The position numbers and the translations under genes are program-made. A DNA stretch of 5,674 nucleotides, from NCBI GenBank assembly GCA_001795115.1, contig MGNI01000063.1, positions 1,262 through 6,935 on the forward strand, in the 5' to 3' direction. This document shows, piece by piece, positions 1 to 5,674 of this stretch. This DNA is from Chloroflexi bacterium RBG_16_48_8 (lineage in GTDB: Bacteria > Chloroflexota > Anaerolineae > Anaerolineales > E44-bin32). How positions within the stretch are numbered: position 1 is the stretch's first letter; each line of letters starts with the position of its first letter. The notes under the pieces are model-generated. The model did not search any database. It was not told the DNA's origin and saw nothing but the letters and a program-made list of their open reading frames with translations.

Positions 1-304
1 GCATGCTTGAGGAAGTGTCCAGAAGGATCACAACCTGCCTTTTTTCCGTTCGTCTTACCTGGCTTTCCAACCTTGGATTTGCCCATGCTAGACTCAAGAG
101 TGTGGCGATTACTAAATGCAAAACCAAAATCCATGTCAGTGGTATGCGACTGAAAGTTGATCCCCTGACTTCCACATCCAGGAAGGACCATAATTCGATG
201 TCTGACACGATATATTTCTTTTGCCGTTCACGTAGCAAATGTAGTACGAGGATTATTGGCAGGCTTATTAAGCCCATTAAACCGAGGGGATAGCCAAGAC
301 TCAT
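1..304 (-). CDS. BatA-type membrane protein with von Willebrand factor A domain, N-terminal part (runs off window start)
   Basis: This frame starts with ATG at 304-302, inside the stop region of the DUF58 gene (ATGA overlap), and stays open for 101 codons to the window edge, so only the N-terminus is seen. Residues about 5-24 form a hydrophobic helix (PLGLMGLISLPIILVLHLLR), typical of the Aerotolerance-regulator N-terminal (BatA) domain. A short basic loop and a second helix (about 54-76) follow. From residue 91 a VWA domain begins with VVILLDTSSSM, whose DTSSS (96-100) is the metal-binding MIDAS DxSxS motif. Family knowledge: such proteins are membrane-anchored VWA proteins encoded with MoxR ATPases and DUF58 proteins and thought to act on envelope complexes. 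The ATGA overlap implies translational coupling to DUF58. The C-terminal two thirds or more, including the remaining MIDAS residues, is outside the window. The domain call is firm; the exact substrate is unknown. Confidence 0.88.
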   Translation of the reverse strand, partial: MSLGYPLGLMGLISLPIILVLHLLRERQKKYIVSDIELWSFLDVEVRGSTFSRIPLTWILVLHLVIATLLSLAWANPRLESQVRRTEKRQVVILLDTSSSM

Positions 305-1245
305 AATGGAATTAACACATCAAGTGAACGAAGATGAGGGATAATTTCCAAATCAAGCTTCCATGCAGTTGGAATCATTGTGTAGAATGCGTTCGATTCC
401 ATGCTGATCATCTCCAGGTTGGACTTCCACTGCTCCAAATTGATAGCATATTGTTCTATCGCTTTCTGGTTGATGTCGTAATTGATTTTGTTTTCAGTTT
501 CAATGTCATGAACTTCTACATTCCCCATTCTGGGCGGTTGGATTTCGTCGGCATGTAGCAGATGAAGTAATACAACATCCCAGGTTGGCGCAGGAAGCTG
601 CTCCAATACATTGGATAGATTCCCTCTCCACAATAAGTCCGAGAGGATAAGCACCGTTCCGCCGCCTCCATATTGTCGGCGGAAATCTCTGATCGAGTTC
701 TCAAAGTCAGTCTTCCCAGAAAATGATAATGAGCCCAAATACCTGATCAATGACGAAATTTGCGCCTTACCACTGATCGGACCGTATGGATGAGATAAGC
801 TCTCTCTGAATGGAATAACCAGGATTTGGTCCCCATGCGCTATTGACGCATACCCTAACGCCGCTGCAAGCTCCAACATGCACTGTGATTTTGGCGGTGA
901 TCCCCAGGACATCGACATACTTATATCAATGAGTATATAGGTCAGGATCCCTTTGGGGCTTTCACTTTGTTTTACAAAGACCTGTTCATGACGCCCTGAT
1001 GCTTTCCAATCCACATATCGAATATCGTCCCCCGGGATATATTTTCGATGTTCCCGGAAATTAAGGTCTAATGTACGGCGCAGACTCCTCCTCAAACCAA
1101 TCCTGCCGCTGGGTTGGTATCGACTGGCATTTATTTGAAGCCTGTTTAACTGACGAAGAGCGCGATCAGAAAGCACTGGGGTAAATTTCCCATCTTTCAG
1201 AGCGTATGGCTCCTCGTTACCGGGAAAAATACGTTGCCACCACAT
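301..1245 (-). CDS. DUF58 domain protein, soluble form, with VWA-like MIDAS motif
   Basis: This 314-residue protein carries the DUF58 signature near residues 69-80 (YIPGDDIRYVDW). A VWA-like fold follows: strand ILTYILID, then the MIDAS motif DISMS at 107-111, a conserved Thr in GKTDF (about 179), and ILSDLL (about 200-205) as the later metal-site loop. There are no membrane segments, so it is probably cytosolic or bound to membrane partners. In the family, DUF58 proteins sit beside MoxR AAA+ ATPases and membrane VWA proteins and are thought to be adaptors or complex-assembly factors. I chose ATG 1245-1243 because GGAAG lies 7 bases upstream. An ATG at 1284 would lengthen the overlap with the upstream gene to 68 bp and add residues not typical of the family. 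A GTG at 1176, preceded by GGGAAA, is a non-overlapping alternative. The stop overlaps the BatA start by 4 bp. The family call is firm; the start is moderately sure. Confidence 0.93.
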   Translation of the reverse strand: MWWQRIFPGNEEPYALKDGKFTPVLSDRALRQLNRLQINASRYQPSGRIGLRRSLRRTLDLNFREHRKYIPGDDIRYVDWKASGRHEQVFVKQSESPKGILTYILIDISMSMSWGSPPKSQCMLELAAALGYASIAHGDQILVIPFRESLSHPYGPISGKAQISSLIRYLGSLSFSGKTDFENSIRDFRRQYGGGGTVLILSDLLWRGNLSNVLEQLPAPTWDVVLLHLLHADEIQPPRMGNVEVHDIETENKINYDINQKAIEQYAINLEQWKSNLEMISMESNAFYTMIPTAWKLDLEIIPHLRSLDVLIPL

Positions 1246-2620
1246 CTCGCCACTTCCAAGGATAATCATACGGAGCCAGTACACTATTTGAACCTGTGGA
1301 TTGGTTAATAATTATCATTTCCGATGTCCCACTAATTGTGATTGTTGTTCTATCTCTATTGCTAGGTCGGCCAGCCTGCAAAATAGCGGAATTATCTCCT
1401 GTATTTTCCAATTCGATGGTATCTCCTTCGCCTGCAATCCTTTCTATTGGCTCCGCTACTCCTTCGCTTCGTTCGCTAGTCCCGATTCCCGCCCCACCTT
1501 CAGTCAAGGATGTGCTTGGAATATCCATCTCTGTTCCCATGGATTCAGCCTCTGTTGATTGTGTTAACCCTTCCGAGGTCGGTTCGCCAGAAGATCCAAA
1601 TTGGTTCGATATATCACGTAGATCTTCTGCAATCTGAGTCAAACCTTCGCCCACTCCAACGCTCTCCACTTGGTTATTTAATGTCATTGAAACATTCAAA
1701 GAAGCCACCACATCAGACATATCACCTGAAAGCGGTTCTATTGAAGCCTCATCCAGACGATTTGCCGCATCACGGAAAACGTCTTCGAGATTTTTTTTGC
1801 TCTCATCAGAAAAATCGGCAATTTGATCGGCAAGCGAATCGAATTCCAAAGCCATTTTTTCAAGATCACCCTGAAGAGCAGCATTGCCCAAGTCTGTTGT
1901 AAGGGGATTATCACTCAGTTTCTTCCCCATTTCGCTAATTGCCGACATCAATGTCTGGAATTGCTCCTTACTTAATTCGATGCCACTCTGTTTGAGATTT
2001 TCTCCATCTGTAGATGAATTTTGTTCATTGTTAATGGGTTCAAGGCCCTTGATGCCTGATGGGAAAATGGATGCAGCTTCAGGATCCGTGCCCAGTTGTG
2101 GAATTGTGCGTCTTGGTATATCTGCCATTGATGGAAAGCTTACATTCGTGAACCAGCTTACTGCCCCGAGCAAAATTAATACAATAAGCAAAGCTTCTAA
2201 CTCTCTTATTAAAAACCAGCCTCGTAGTAGCAGTCGAACGGGCAATTTTCGCACTAATTCATTTGTATCCAGGATCAATGACTCGAGAATTACATTGGAT
2301 CGGTTCCCCTTAATGGTCTCCAGAGCAGTGCTTACCTGCTCTTTTAACTCAAATTTCCGATCCAGATGCCATGCGAGTTTAGCTCTCCTTGGCCACGAAA
2401 ATACAATACCTACTAGATTGGGGAATCCCAACAACAACACGATGAACATCCATACCCGTGGGTCAGGAAGCACACTCCAAACTTGATTTATTCCCCATCC
2501 AATCAAAAAGCCAGCTATCGCCATCCATAAGAACCGGATAACCTTCCGCGTACTTCGTTGAATCCAGACAATGAACTGTACAACGAAAATTCCACTTATA
2601 ACCCGATTTGAACTATTCAC
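1217..2620 (-). CDS. Three-TM membrane protein, DUF4175-like, partner of the DUF58/VWA genes
   Basis: This 467-residue protein starts with GTG (2620-2618), which overlaps the upstream stop as GTGA; TTGAGG lies about 7 bases before it. Predicted membrane helices are at about 29-47, 56-75 and 141-160. Between the second and third is a conserved-looking segment (LDRKFELKEQVSTALE, 86-101) resembling the 'LDrr.gL.drl.TALE' motif of DUF4175-type proteins. After the third helix comes a large acidic, Ser/Gly/Glu-rich region. Residues about 215-340 look helical and could form coiled coils (QGDLEKMALEFDSLADQIAD); 341-425 look disordered. The C-terminus (YDYPWKWRDVVATYFSR) resembles the 'P..yrd.v..YF' tail I associate with MoxR/VWA-cluster membrane proteins. 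No enzymatic motif is visible. Role (inference): membrane scaffold for the DUF58/VWA complex. The gene is real beyond doubt; the DUF4175 relation is by motif memory only. Confidence 0.85.
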   Translation of the reverse strand: MNSSNRVISGIFVVQFIVWIQRSTRKVIRFLWMAIAGFLIGWGINQVWSVLPDPRVWMFIVLLLGFPNLVGIVFSWPRRAKLAWHLDRKFELKEQVSTALETIKGNRSNVILESLILDTNELVRKLPVRLLLRGWFLIRELEALLIVLILLGAVSWFTNVSFPSMADIPRRTIPQLGTDPEAASIFPSGIKGLEPINNEQNSSTDGENLKQSGIELSKEQFQTLMSAISEMGKKLSDNPLTTDLGNAALQGDLEKMALEFDSLADQIADFSDESKKNLEDVFRDAANRLDEASIEPLSGDMSDVVASLNVSMTLNNQVESVGVGEGLTQIAEDLRDISNQFGSSGEPTSEGLTQSTEAESMGTEMDIPSTSLTEGGAGIGTSERSEGVAEPIERIAGEGDTIELENTGDNSAILQAGRPSNRDRTTITISGTSEMIIINQSTGSNSVLAPYDYPWKWRDVVATYFSR

Positions 2621-4059
2621 AATGTAGCCTCAACTGGTGGTGGTGTCCTTGAGCGCCAAATCCAATGAGCAATCAGTAGAAAGATGGTAAATCCTATAAC
2701 AGCAAAGACTTTCCCTTTTTGTGATTCCTGCTCCTCAATATAATTGTCGAGAATTCCCTCTACTTCATCTACACTGGATATATCATTGAGTTCACCTAAG
2801 CGTTCTCCAACTTTGATGATGCCATTGAGAGTCTCGACATCAGGGCTGACCTCTAATTTCTGAATCTGGAGATTTAGCTCTTCCCTCAGATTAAGTACTT
2901 CAATAGCCCAGTTTTTATAGTTCTGAATTTCATCCAGTCTACGGTTGTCATCGATGGACAGGTATAGGCTTTCAGCTTGTTCGGCAAGGTCAATACACTG
3001 AAGATACTCTCCACTTTGCAACGCTTGCCTGCTCTGCCGAACGAGTGCACCAGCTTCAATTCCTGTTTGGGCATGTTCCAGCATATCTTCTGCAATCACA
3101 ACCTTCTCGTGTTCTTCGATTCTTTCCAAGAATTCAATTACATTCTTGAGTTCTGCTGCAACATCGACATATGCTCCTGCATCGAGCAGTTCTTCAAAGG
3201 GAGATAAATCATATCCATATATTACGTGTGCGCTCCATCGTCCCTTGAAGAACAGTTGATAATAAGCTCGCCATTGTTCCTGCATCGGACCAAATTCAAC
3301 CCCATATATATCCAGAAGAGATTGGCGATATGCATCTGATGATTGAATTTGATTGACTAAATCAAGAATTTTTGACCAGCCATAAACATCAGCGAGGTAC
3401 CCGATTATACTCACGGCTTCTAGCTGCATTCCAGTGTCGCTGTATACAGAGGGATCTTCCCAAAGGATTTGCCAGCTTTTTGAAGGTGTGACCGATTCTG
3501 GATAGGTGTTGTATGCCTCCTGTAACAAAAGATCTTCAAATGGGTTTTCTAGATACTTTGCAAGGCCGACAATCAACCCGGGAGGGGCTTTATATTCAGA
3601 AATTGTATTGATGAATATAGCAGTCAGTTCATGTCTAAAGACGTTATGTGCTCTCTGCTCCCATTTTGAGTCTTCTTTTGAAATGTGCTCATAAATAAGT
3701 GCAATTTCCCGAAACCCGACGTGTCCATGTAAACCACCTTCTGACAGATTTGGAACGCCAGCATTAAGGCAGTAAAAGGTTTTTTCTGTTGGATAAATCC
3801 GGATAGAAATGGGTGTCTGTGGCAATACCTCGAAGATAGTTGTGAAATCAACTAAAAGATCTTCAAGAAAGGTCCCATACTTGGAATAAACAGTTATTCC
3901 AGCATCGCTAAGATCTTGCGGAAAAATAAATGAAAAAGAACTCGTTCGTTCTTCTACCCAGACAATTGTTGGGCAATCAGAAATCTGGGAGGTAATTTGC
4001 GCAGTTGGTGTGTGATGTAAAGTGGAAGCTAGCGCAAATATTACGCAAGCCAACCGCAT
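2617..4059 (-). CDS. Secreted, membrane-anchored peptidase MA-like protein with degenerate active site
   Basis: This 480-residue protein has an N-terminal signal sequence (about 1-21, MRLACVIFALAS core, cleavage near TAQ). Residues about 40-270 read like the peptidase MA (gluzincin) domain found in Chloroflexota membrane proteins: a SIRIYPTEKTFY strand (about 85-96), the helix VFRHELTAIFI (140-150), VGLAKYLE (164-171), and a helical end with YLADVYGWSKI and MQEQWRAYY (about 221-267). The zinc motif should be HExxH, but it reads H143-E-L-T-A147, and the usual EGLAEY glutamate is V164, so two of three metal ligands are missing. Residues about 295-445 are charged helices, possibly TPR-like or coiled coil, followed by a TM helix at 450-468 and a short cytosolic tail. 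The bulk is therefore extracytoplasmic. It is first in a four-gene operon with DUF58 and VWA genes. Likely a pseudopeptidase used for binding; the fold assignment is by motif pattern, not by search. Confidence 0.85.
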   Translation of the reverse strand: MRLACVIFALASTLHHTPTAQITSQISDCPTIVWVEERTSSFSFIFPQDLSDAGITVYSKYGTFLEDLLVDFTTIFEVLPQTPISIRIYPTEKTFYCLNAGVPNLSEGGLHGHVGFREIALIYEHISKEDSKWEQRAHNVFRHELTAIFINTISEYKAPPGLIVGLAKYLENPFEDLLLQEAYNTYPESVTPSKSWQILWEDPSVYSDTGMQLEAVSIIGYLADVYGWSKILDLVNQIQSSDAYRQSLLDIYGVEFGPMQEQWRAYYQLFFKGRWSAHVIYGYDLSPFEELLDAGAYVDVAAELKNVIEFLERIEEHEKVVIAEDMLEHAQTGIEAGALVRQSRQALQSGEYLQCIDLAEQAESLYLSIDDNRRLDEIQNYKNWAIEVLNLREELNLQIQKLEVSPDVETLNGIIKVGERLGELNDISSVDEVEGILDNYIEEQESQKGKVFAVIGFTIFLLIAHWIWRSRTPPPVEATL

Positions 4060-4084
4060 GGACTGATCCGCCGAATCGGGTACT

Positions 4085-4111
4085 ATTCTAGTCTATACCA
4101 AATGCCCTCAA
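4085..4111 (-). promoter_or_regulatory. Possible sigma-70-type promoter of the minus-strand operon
   Basis: Reading the minus strand, TTGAGG (4111-4106) is followed 15 bases later by TAGAAT (4090-4085), which lies about 25 bases before the ATG at 4059. The -10 matches consensus at five of six bases, the -35 at four of six, and the spacer is short. It sits in the AT-rich spacer ahead of the first operon gene, where a promoter is expected. Pattern only; an overlapping TATAGACT is an alternative -10. Confidence 0.35.
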
Positions 4112-4128
4112 GAATAAAATTTTTATTC
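4112..4128. promoter_or_regulatory. AT-rich perfect palindrome next to the putative -35
   Basis: GAATAAAA and TTTTATTC flank a single central T, giving a perfect 8+8 inverted repeat that abuts the putative -35 of the minus-strand operon on its upstream side. It could be an operator or activator site, or simply an AT-rich UP-type element. AT-rich palindromes arise by chance fairly often, so this is tentative. Confidence 0.25.
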
Positions 4129-4402
4129 CTTCTATGGGCAATTCGTATTAGGCTACATAAGAGAAGGTGTTTCCGAAACAATCGCTAATGACCTATACAA
4201 ATTTATTATAAATCTAAATTATTTCTGAAGTCAGTAACCATCATTCATTACAAAACGATTTTTGAATGACCACATCGGTCAATACCCGGGCGGTTTTCCC
4301 TCCCCTCTCCATCCCTATGCCGATCCTATCGATCGACCCGGAGGTGAGGGGGGGAACTCCTCAAATCAAGGCTTTTCAGCCAAAGAAACGGAGGTGTCGT
4401 CT

Positions 4403-4522
4403 ATCGGGCGATAATGGTCCAGGCACTTTCACCCAAAGTGGACCACTGACTTTCGGCCAAACTGGGCCAGCCGTTTTCACCCAAGCTGATCCACAGAGTT
4501 TCGGCCAAGGTGGTCCATGGGC
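4403..4522 (+). repeat. 24-bp tandem repeats, probable IS21 transposase binding sites
   Basis: Four consecutive 24-bp units begin at 4427, 4451, 4475 and 4499, each starting TTTC and carrying CCAA followed by a TGG.CCA-like core. A half-matching fifth unit (4403-4426) retains only the second half (TGGTCCAGGCAC). Units 1 and 3 read TTTCACCCAA; units 2 and 4 read TTTCGGCCAA, giving a 48-bp higher-order alternation. Established for the family: IS21-like elements carry several repeated sequences near each end that include part of the terminal repeats and are thought to bind transposase. Because the period is 8 codons, the block makes spurious repeat proteins in open frames on both strands. A loose extra match (TTTCAGCCAAAG) lies out of phase at 4374-4385. 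Confidence 0.7.
4415..4445. other. Inverted repeat/hairpin within the repeat block
   Basis: TGGTC (4415-4419) pairs with GACCA (4441-4445), and CACTTT (4424-4429) pairs with AAAGTG (4435-4440) across a CACCC loop, leaving a four-base bulge on the left arm. It arises from the half-unit meeting the first full 24-bp unit. It may be a protein-binding dyad of the insertion-sequence end or may block read-through transcription into istA. The pairing is seen directly; the function is inferred. Confidence 0.4.
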
Positions 4523-4587
4523 ACTTGCGAGACTCCTGAAATCCGGGCATGCTCCCAATCCTATTCAGTCATTGAAGAGGAGGGAAA

Positions 4588-4809
4588 ATGCCCGGCAGGA
4601 GAAAGCATACCATGGATATTCGTGAGTTCATACGCCATATTCGAGAGGGGCGCAGCGATCGGACGATTGCTCGCTGCCTGAACATCAATCGCAAGACAGT
4701 GGCCCGCTACAGGACCTGGGCGGAGGAGCAGGGCCTTCTGGAGGGTGATCTGCCTGATCTGGGGGACCTGCAGCGGATGCGTCGGGGATACCTGGACATC
4801 CGGACTTAA
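4588..4809 (+). pseudogene. istA: Truncated IS21-family transposase IstA (N-terminal fragment)
   Basis: ATG 4588 is preceded by GAGGAGGGAAA, a very strong ribosome binding site at slightly short spacing. A second ATG at 4612 has AGGAG ten bases upstream. The product is 73 residues. About residues 9-52 match the N-terminal helix-turn-helix of IstA (IREFIRHIREGRSDRTIARC, then INRKTVARYRTWAEEQGLLEG). Full IstA is about 400-520 residues with a DDE catalytic core, all of which is lost here. Similarity ends near LQRM (about residue 64), and the last nine residues look random before the stop. The two other frames past that point show no continuation of IstA, so this looks like a deletion rather than a simple frameshift. 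The fragment might still bind end repeats, but it cannot transpose. Confident on family, less so on the exact break point. Confidence 0.75.
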
Positions 4810-5096
4810 CTTCTTTAGAGCATGGGCAGGCTATGAGCTTTTGAAGGCAAGAGCATAGAAACAATCTCACCGAAAGTAAATGGATGTTTACTCAACAGAA
4901 TATTTTGACCAATATCAACCATAACCACGTGACCAACGGACGGTGGTGGTTTTTAGCTTGAAAATAGTATATGTGCGAGGATGAGTGTATTATTGGATCC
5001 GCCGCTGATAAACTCGAAGGCGTTAGGTATGCTTCTCTTCTGGAAGGTATGATACTTGCTTTTCACTGCTTGTGTGGTGAGATGGATTTCAAGAGC
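4810..5096. other. Intergenic stretch between IS remnant and lipoprotein gene
   Basis: No gene or RNA is supported here. An in-frame extension of the lipoprotein reading frame runs back to ATG 4971, but it encodes residues unlike a leader and would bury the signal peptide. TATGAT at 5048-5053 could serve as a -10 for the lipoprotein gene, but the best -35 (TTAGGT, 5023-5028) is 19 bases away, which is weak. One hairpin is listed separately. Confidence 0.4.
4923..4954 (+). terminator. Weak terminator-like hairpin
   Basis: AACCAC (4923-4928) can pair with GTGGTT (4946-4951), with a nested ACC/GGT pairing inside the loop, and the sequence runs into five Ts (4950-4954). The stem is only 6 bp with a 17-base loop, so it is a poor intrinsic terminator. 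It would lie on the plus strand, downstream of the istA remnant and upstream of the lipoprotein gene, where it could insulate the latter. Confidence 0.25.
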
Positions 5097-5495
5097 ATGA
5101 GGCGTCATCTGCTTTATCTCATATTTCTAGCATTAGGCCAGTTATATCTCTTCGCTTGTGCGCAAAGCCCCCAAGAGTTCGGGATCCTTAAAGGGCATGT
5201 CACAATTGGTCCTCTTGTGCCAGTTCTTCGTGAAGGGGAGTTGGACCCCACGCCAGCTCCTGAAGTTTATGCGGCTCGTGAGGTTGTCTTGTTTGAGAGG
5301 GATGGCAAGACGGAATTTGTGCATCTAAGGATTGACTCTAACGGAGATTACAGAGCTGAATTACCGGTTGGCATTTACGTGGTGGATATCAATCATGTTG
5401 GGATTGATATTGCTGCGGATTTACCGAAAGAGGTGGAAATCACCCATCAAGGTGTTACAAGATTGGATATAGATATCGACACTGGAATTCGGTAA
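5097..5495 (+). CDS. Small lipoprotein with carboxypeptidase-regulatory/transthyretin-like domain
   Basis: This 132-residue product has a lipoprotein signal peptide: basic MRRH, a hydrophobic core, and lipobox LFAC with the lipidated Cys at 21. The mature part (about 112 residues) begins with a Gln/Glu-rich linker, then GHVTIGPLVPV (33-43) and PEVYAAREVVLFERDG. The segment IDSNGDYRAELPVGIYVVDI (79-98) is the 'D.nG.yr..LP.G.Y.v' pattern of carboxypeptidase-regulatory-like or transthyretin-like beta-sandwich domains, and the chain ends DIDTGIR. I recall small secreted proteins with a GPL.PV start and a DTGIR end in Chloroflexota; no function is established. ATG 5097 is chosen because it places the signal peptide at the N-terminus; GGTGAGATGG upstream is a fair ribosome binding site. 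An in-frame ATG at 5082 is possible; ATG 4971 is not credible. It is probably an envelope-attached binding or structural protein. Confidence 0.8.
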   Translation: MRRHLLYLIFLALGQLYLFACAQSPQEFGILKGHVTIGPLVPVLREGELDPTPAPEVYAAREVVLFERDGKTEFVHLRIDSNGDYRAELPVGIYVVDINHVGIDIAADLPKEVEITHQGVTRLDIDIDTGIR

Positions 5496-5503
5496 AGGAG
5501 TGG

Positions 5504-5674
5504 ATGAACCATTCGCTGCAGCCGGCTCCACGGACGCCGCGATTTGCATTTGATGGTATTGGATTGGGAAAGTTGAAAAACAAGTGGAGCAGAGTGCGGG
5601 CGGCTGAGCTCGAGACCATAAACTGGGTTTGTTGCACTCCAACATTGACATCATTGAATTATAATAAATGCTGT
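5504..5674 (+). CDS. Doubtful reading frame open to window end
   Basis: AAGGAG at 5495-5500 precedes an ATG at 5504 by only three bases, eight bases after the lipoprotein stop, and the frame stays open for 57 codons to the window edge. That arrangement would suit a co-transcribed gene. The translated residues (MNHSLQPAPRTPRFAFDG at the start, a Cys/Asn-rich stretch at the end) match nothing I recognise and do not look strongly protein-like. An open frame of this length arises by chance fairly often. If it is not coding, 5496-5674 holds nothing else I can support. Confidence 0.2.
   Translation, partial: MNHSLQPAPRTPRFAFDGIGLGKLKNKWSRVRAAELETINWVCCTPTLTSLNYNKCC

Larger units (their letters stand above)
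4262..4809 (+). mobile_element. Remnant of an IS21-family insertion sequence (left end plus start of istA)
   Basis: The base composition shifts abruptly from AT-rich (before about 4262) to GC-rich and back to AT-rich after about 4810. Inside are a tandem repeat block of the type found at IS21-family ends, a strong ribosome binding site and the N-terminus of an IstA transposase. The rest of istA, all of istB and a recognisable right end are absent, so the element is a dead fragment. Both borders are approximate: no terminal inverted repeat or target duplication could be identified. The position directly upstream of the operon promoter suggests it landed in, or was trimmed within, the intergenic region between the operon and the lipoprotein gene. 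Confidence 0.65.

Noticed and set aside
3..293. 96-codon plus-strand frame at the window start
   Set aside because: It lies antisense to the BatA/VWA frame, which has clear domain motifs; the plus-strand translation looks random.
1884..2486. 200-codon plus-strand frame
   Set aside because: It is antisense to the three-TM scaffold gene, which has the start signals, helices and operon context; the plus frame shows no domain.
4199..4220. AT-rich inverted repeat AATTTA/TAAATT
   Set aside because: A 6-bp A/T-only stem in an AT-rich spacer is expected by chance, with no T-tract or other signal.
4403..4522. CRISPR-like array
   Set aside because: The units are contiguous, with no unique spacers between repeats and no cas genes nearby; they fit insertion-sequence end repeats.
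4266..4625. 119-codon plus-strand frame with an 8-residue Phe-Gln/Gly-Pro repeat
   Set aside because: The peptide repeat is a by-product of the 24-bp DNA repeats, the opposite strand is open across the same block, there is no convincing ribosome binding site, and it runs into the istA start.
4903..4950. Two GACCAA motifs 24 bp apart, resembling a degenerate IS21 end repeat
   Set aside because: Only 6-8 bases match, and the orientation is direct rather than inverted relative to the left-end array, opposite to what a right end would show; probably chance.

Overview
The window most likely comes from an uncultured bacterium of the Chloroflexota (Anaerolineae-like). This is an inference. It rests on the mid-GC coding sequence and on a degenerate peptidase-MA-type membrane protein next to DUF4175-like, DUF58 and BatA/VWA genes. 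It also rests on a small transthyretin-like lipoprotein ending in DTGIR, a type I recall from that group. No rRNA or marker gene is present to confirm it.

Left three quarters (1-4059, all minus strand): a tightly packed four-gene operon, read right to left. (1) 4059-2617 is a secreted, C-terminally anchored protein with a peptidase MA-like fold whose HExxH motif is broken. (2) 2620-1217 is a three-TM protein resembling DUF4175, with a long acidic extramembrane region. (3) 1245-301 is a soluble DUF58 protein with an intact MIDAS motif. (4) 304-1, cut by the window edge, is the start of a BatA-type membrane VWA protein. Genes 1/2 and 3/4 overlap by 4 bp (GTGA and ATGA), and genes 2/3 overlap by about 29 bp, so the four are probably translationally coupled. 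DUF58 and BatA/VWA proteins are the usual partners of MoxR AAA+ ATPases, which act on envelope or metallo-protein complexes. No MoxR gene lies upstream in this window, so if present it lies beyond position 1 or elsewhere.

Middle (4060-4970): an AT-rich promoter-bearing spacer (4060 to about 4262), then a GC-rich remnant of an IS21-family insertion sequence (about 4262-4809). The remnant has four 24-bp tandem repeats of the left-end type, a strong ribosome binding site and only the first roughly 65 codons of istA. The rest of istA and all of istB are missing. A featureless spacer with one weak terminator-like hairpin follows.

Right (4971-5674, plus strand): a small lipoprotein gene with a carboxypeptidase-regulatory/transthyretin-like domain (best start 5097), then a doubtful reading frame that runs off the window end.

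The most interesting point is the operon. It pairs an apparently inactive metallopeptidase with VWA/DUF58 machinery, which suggests a scaffold or binding protein rather than a protease.
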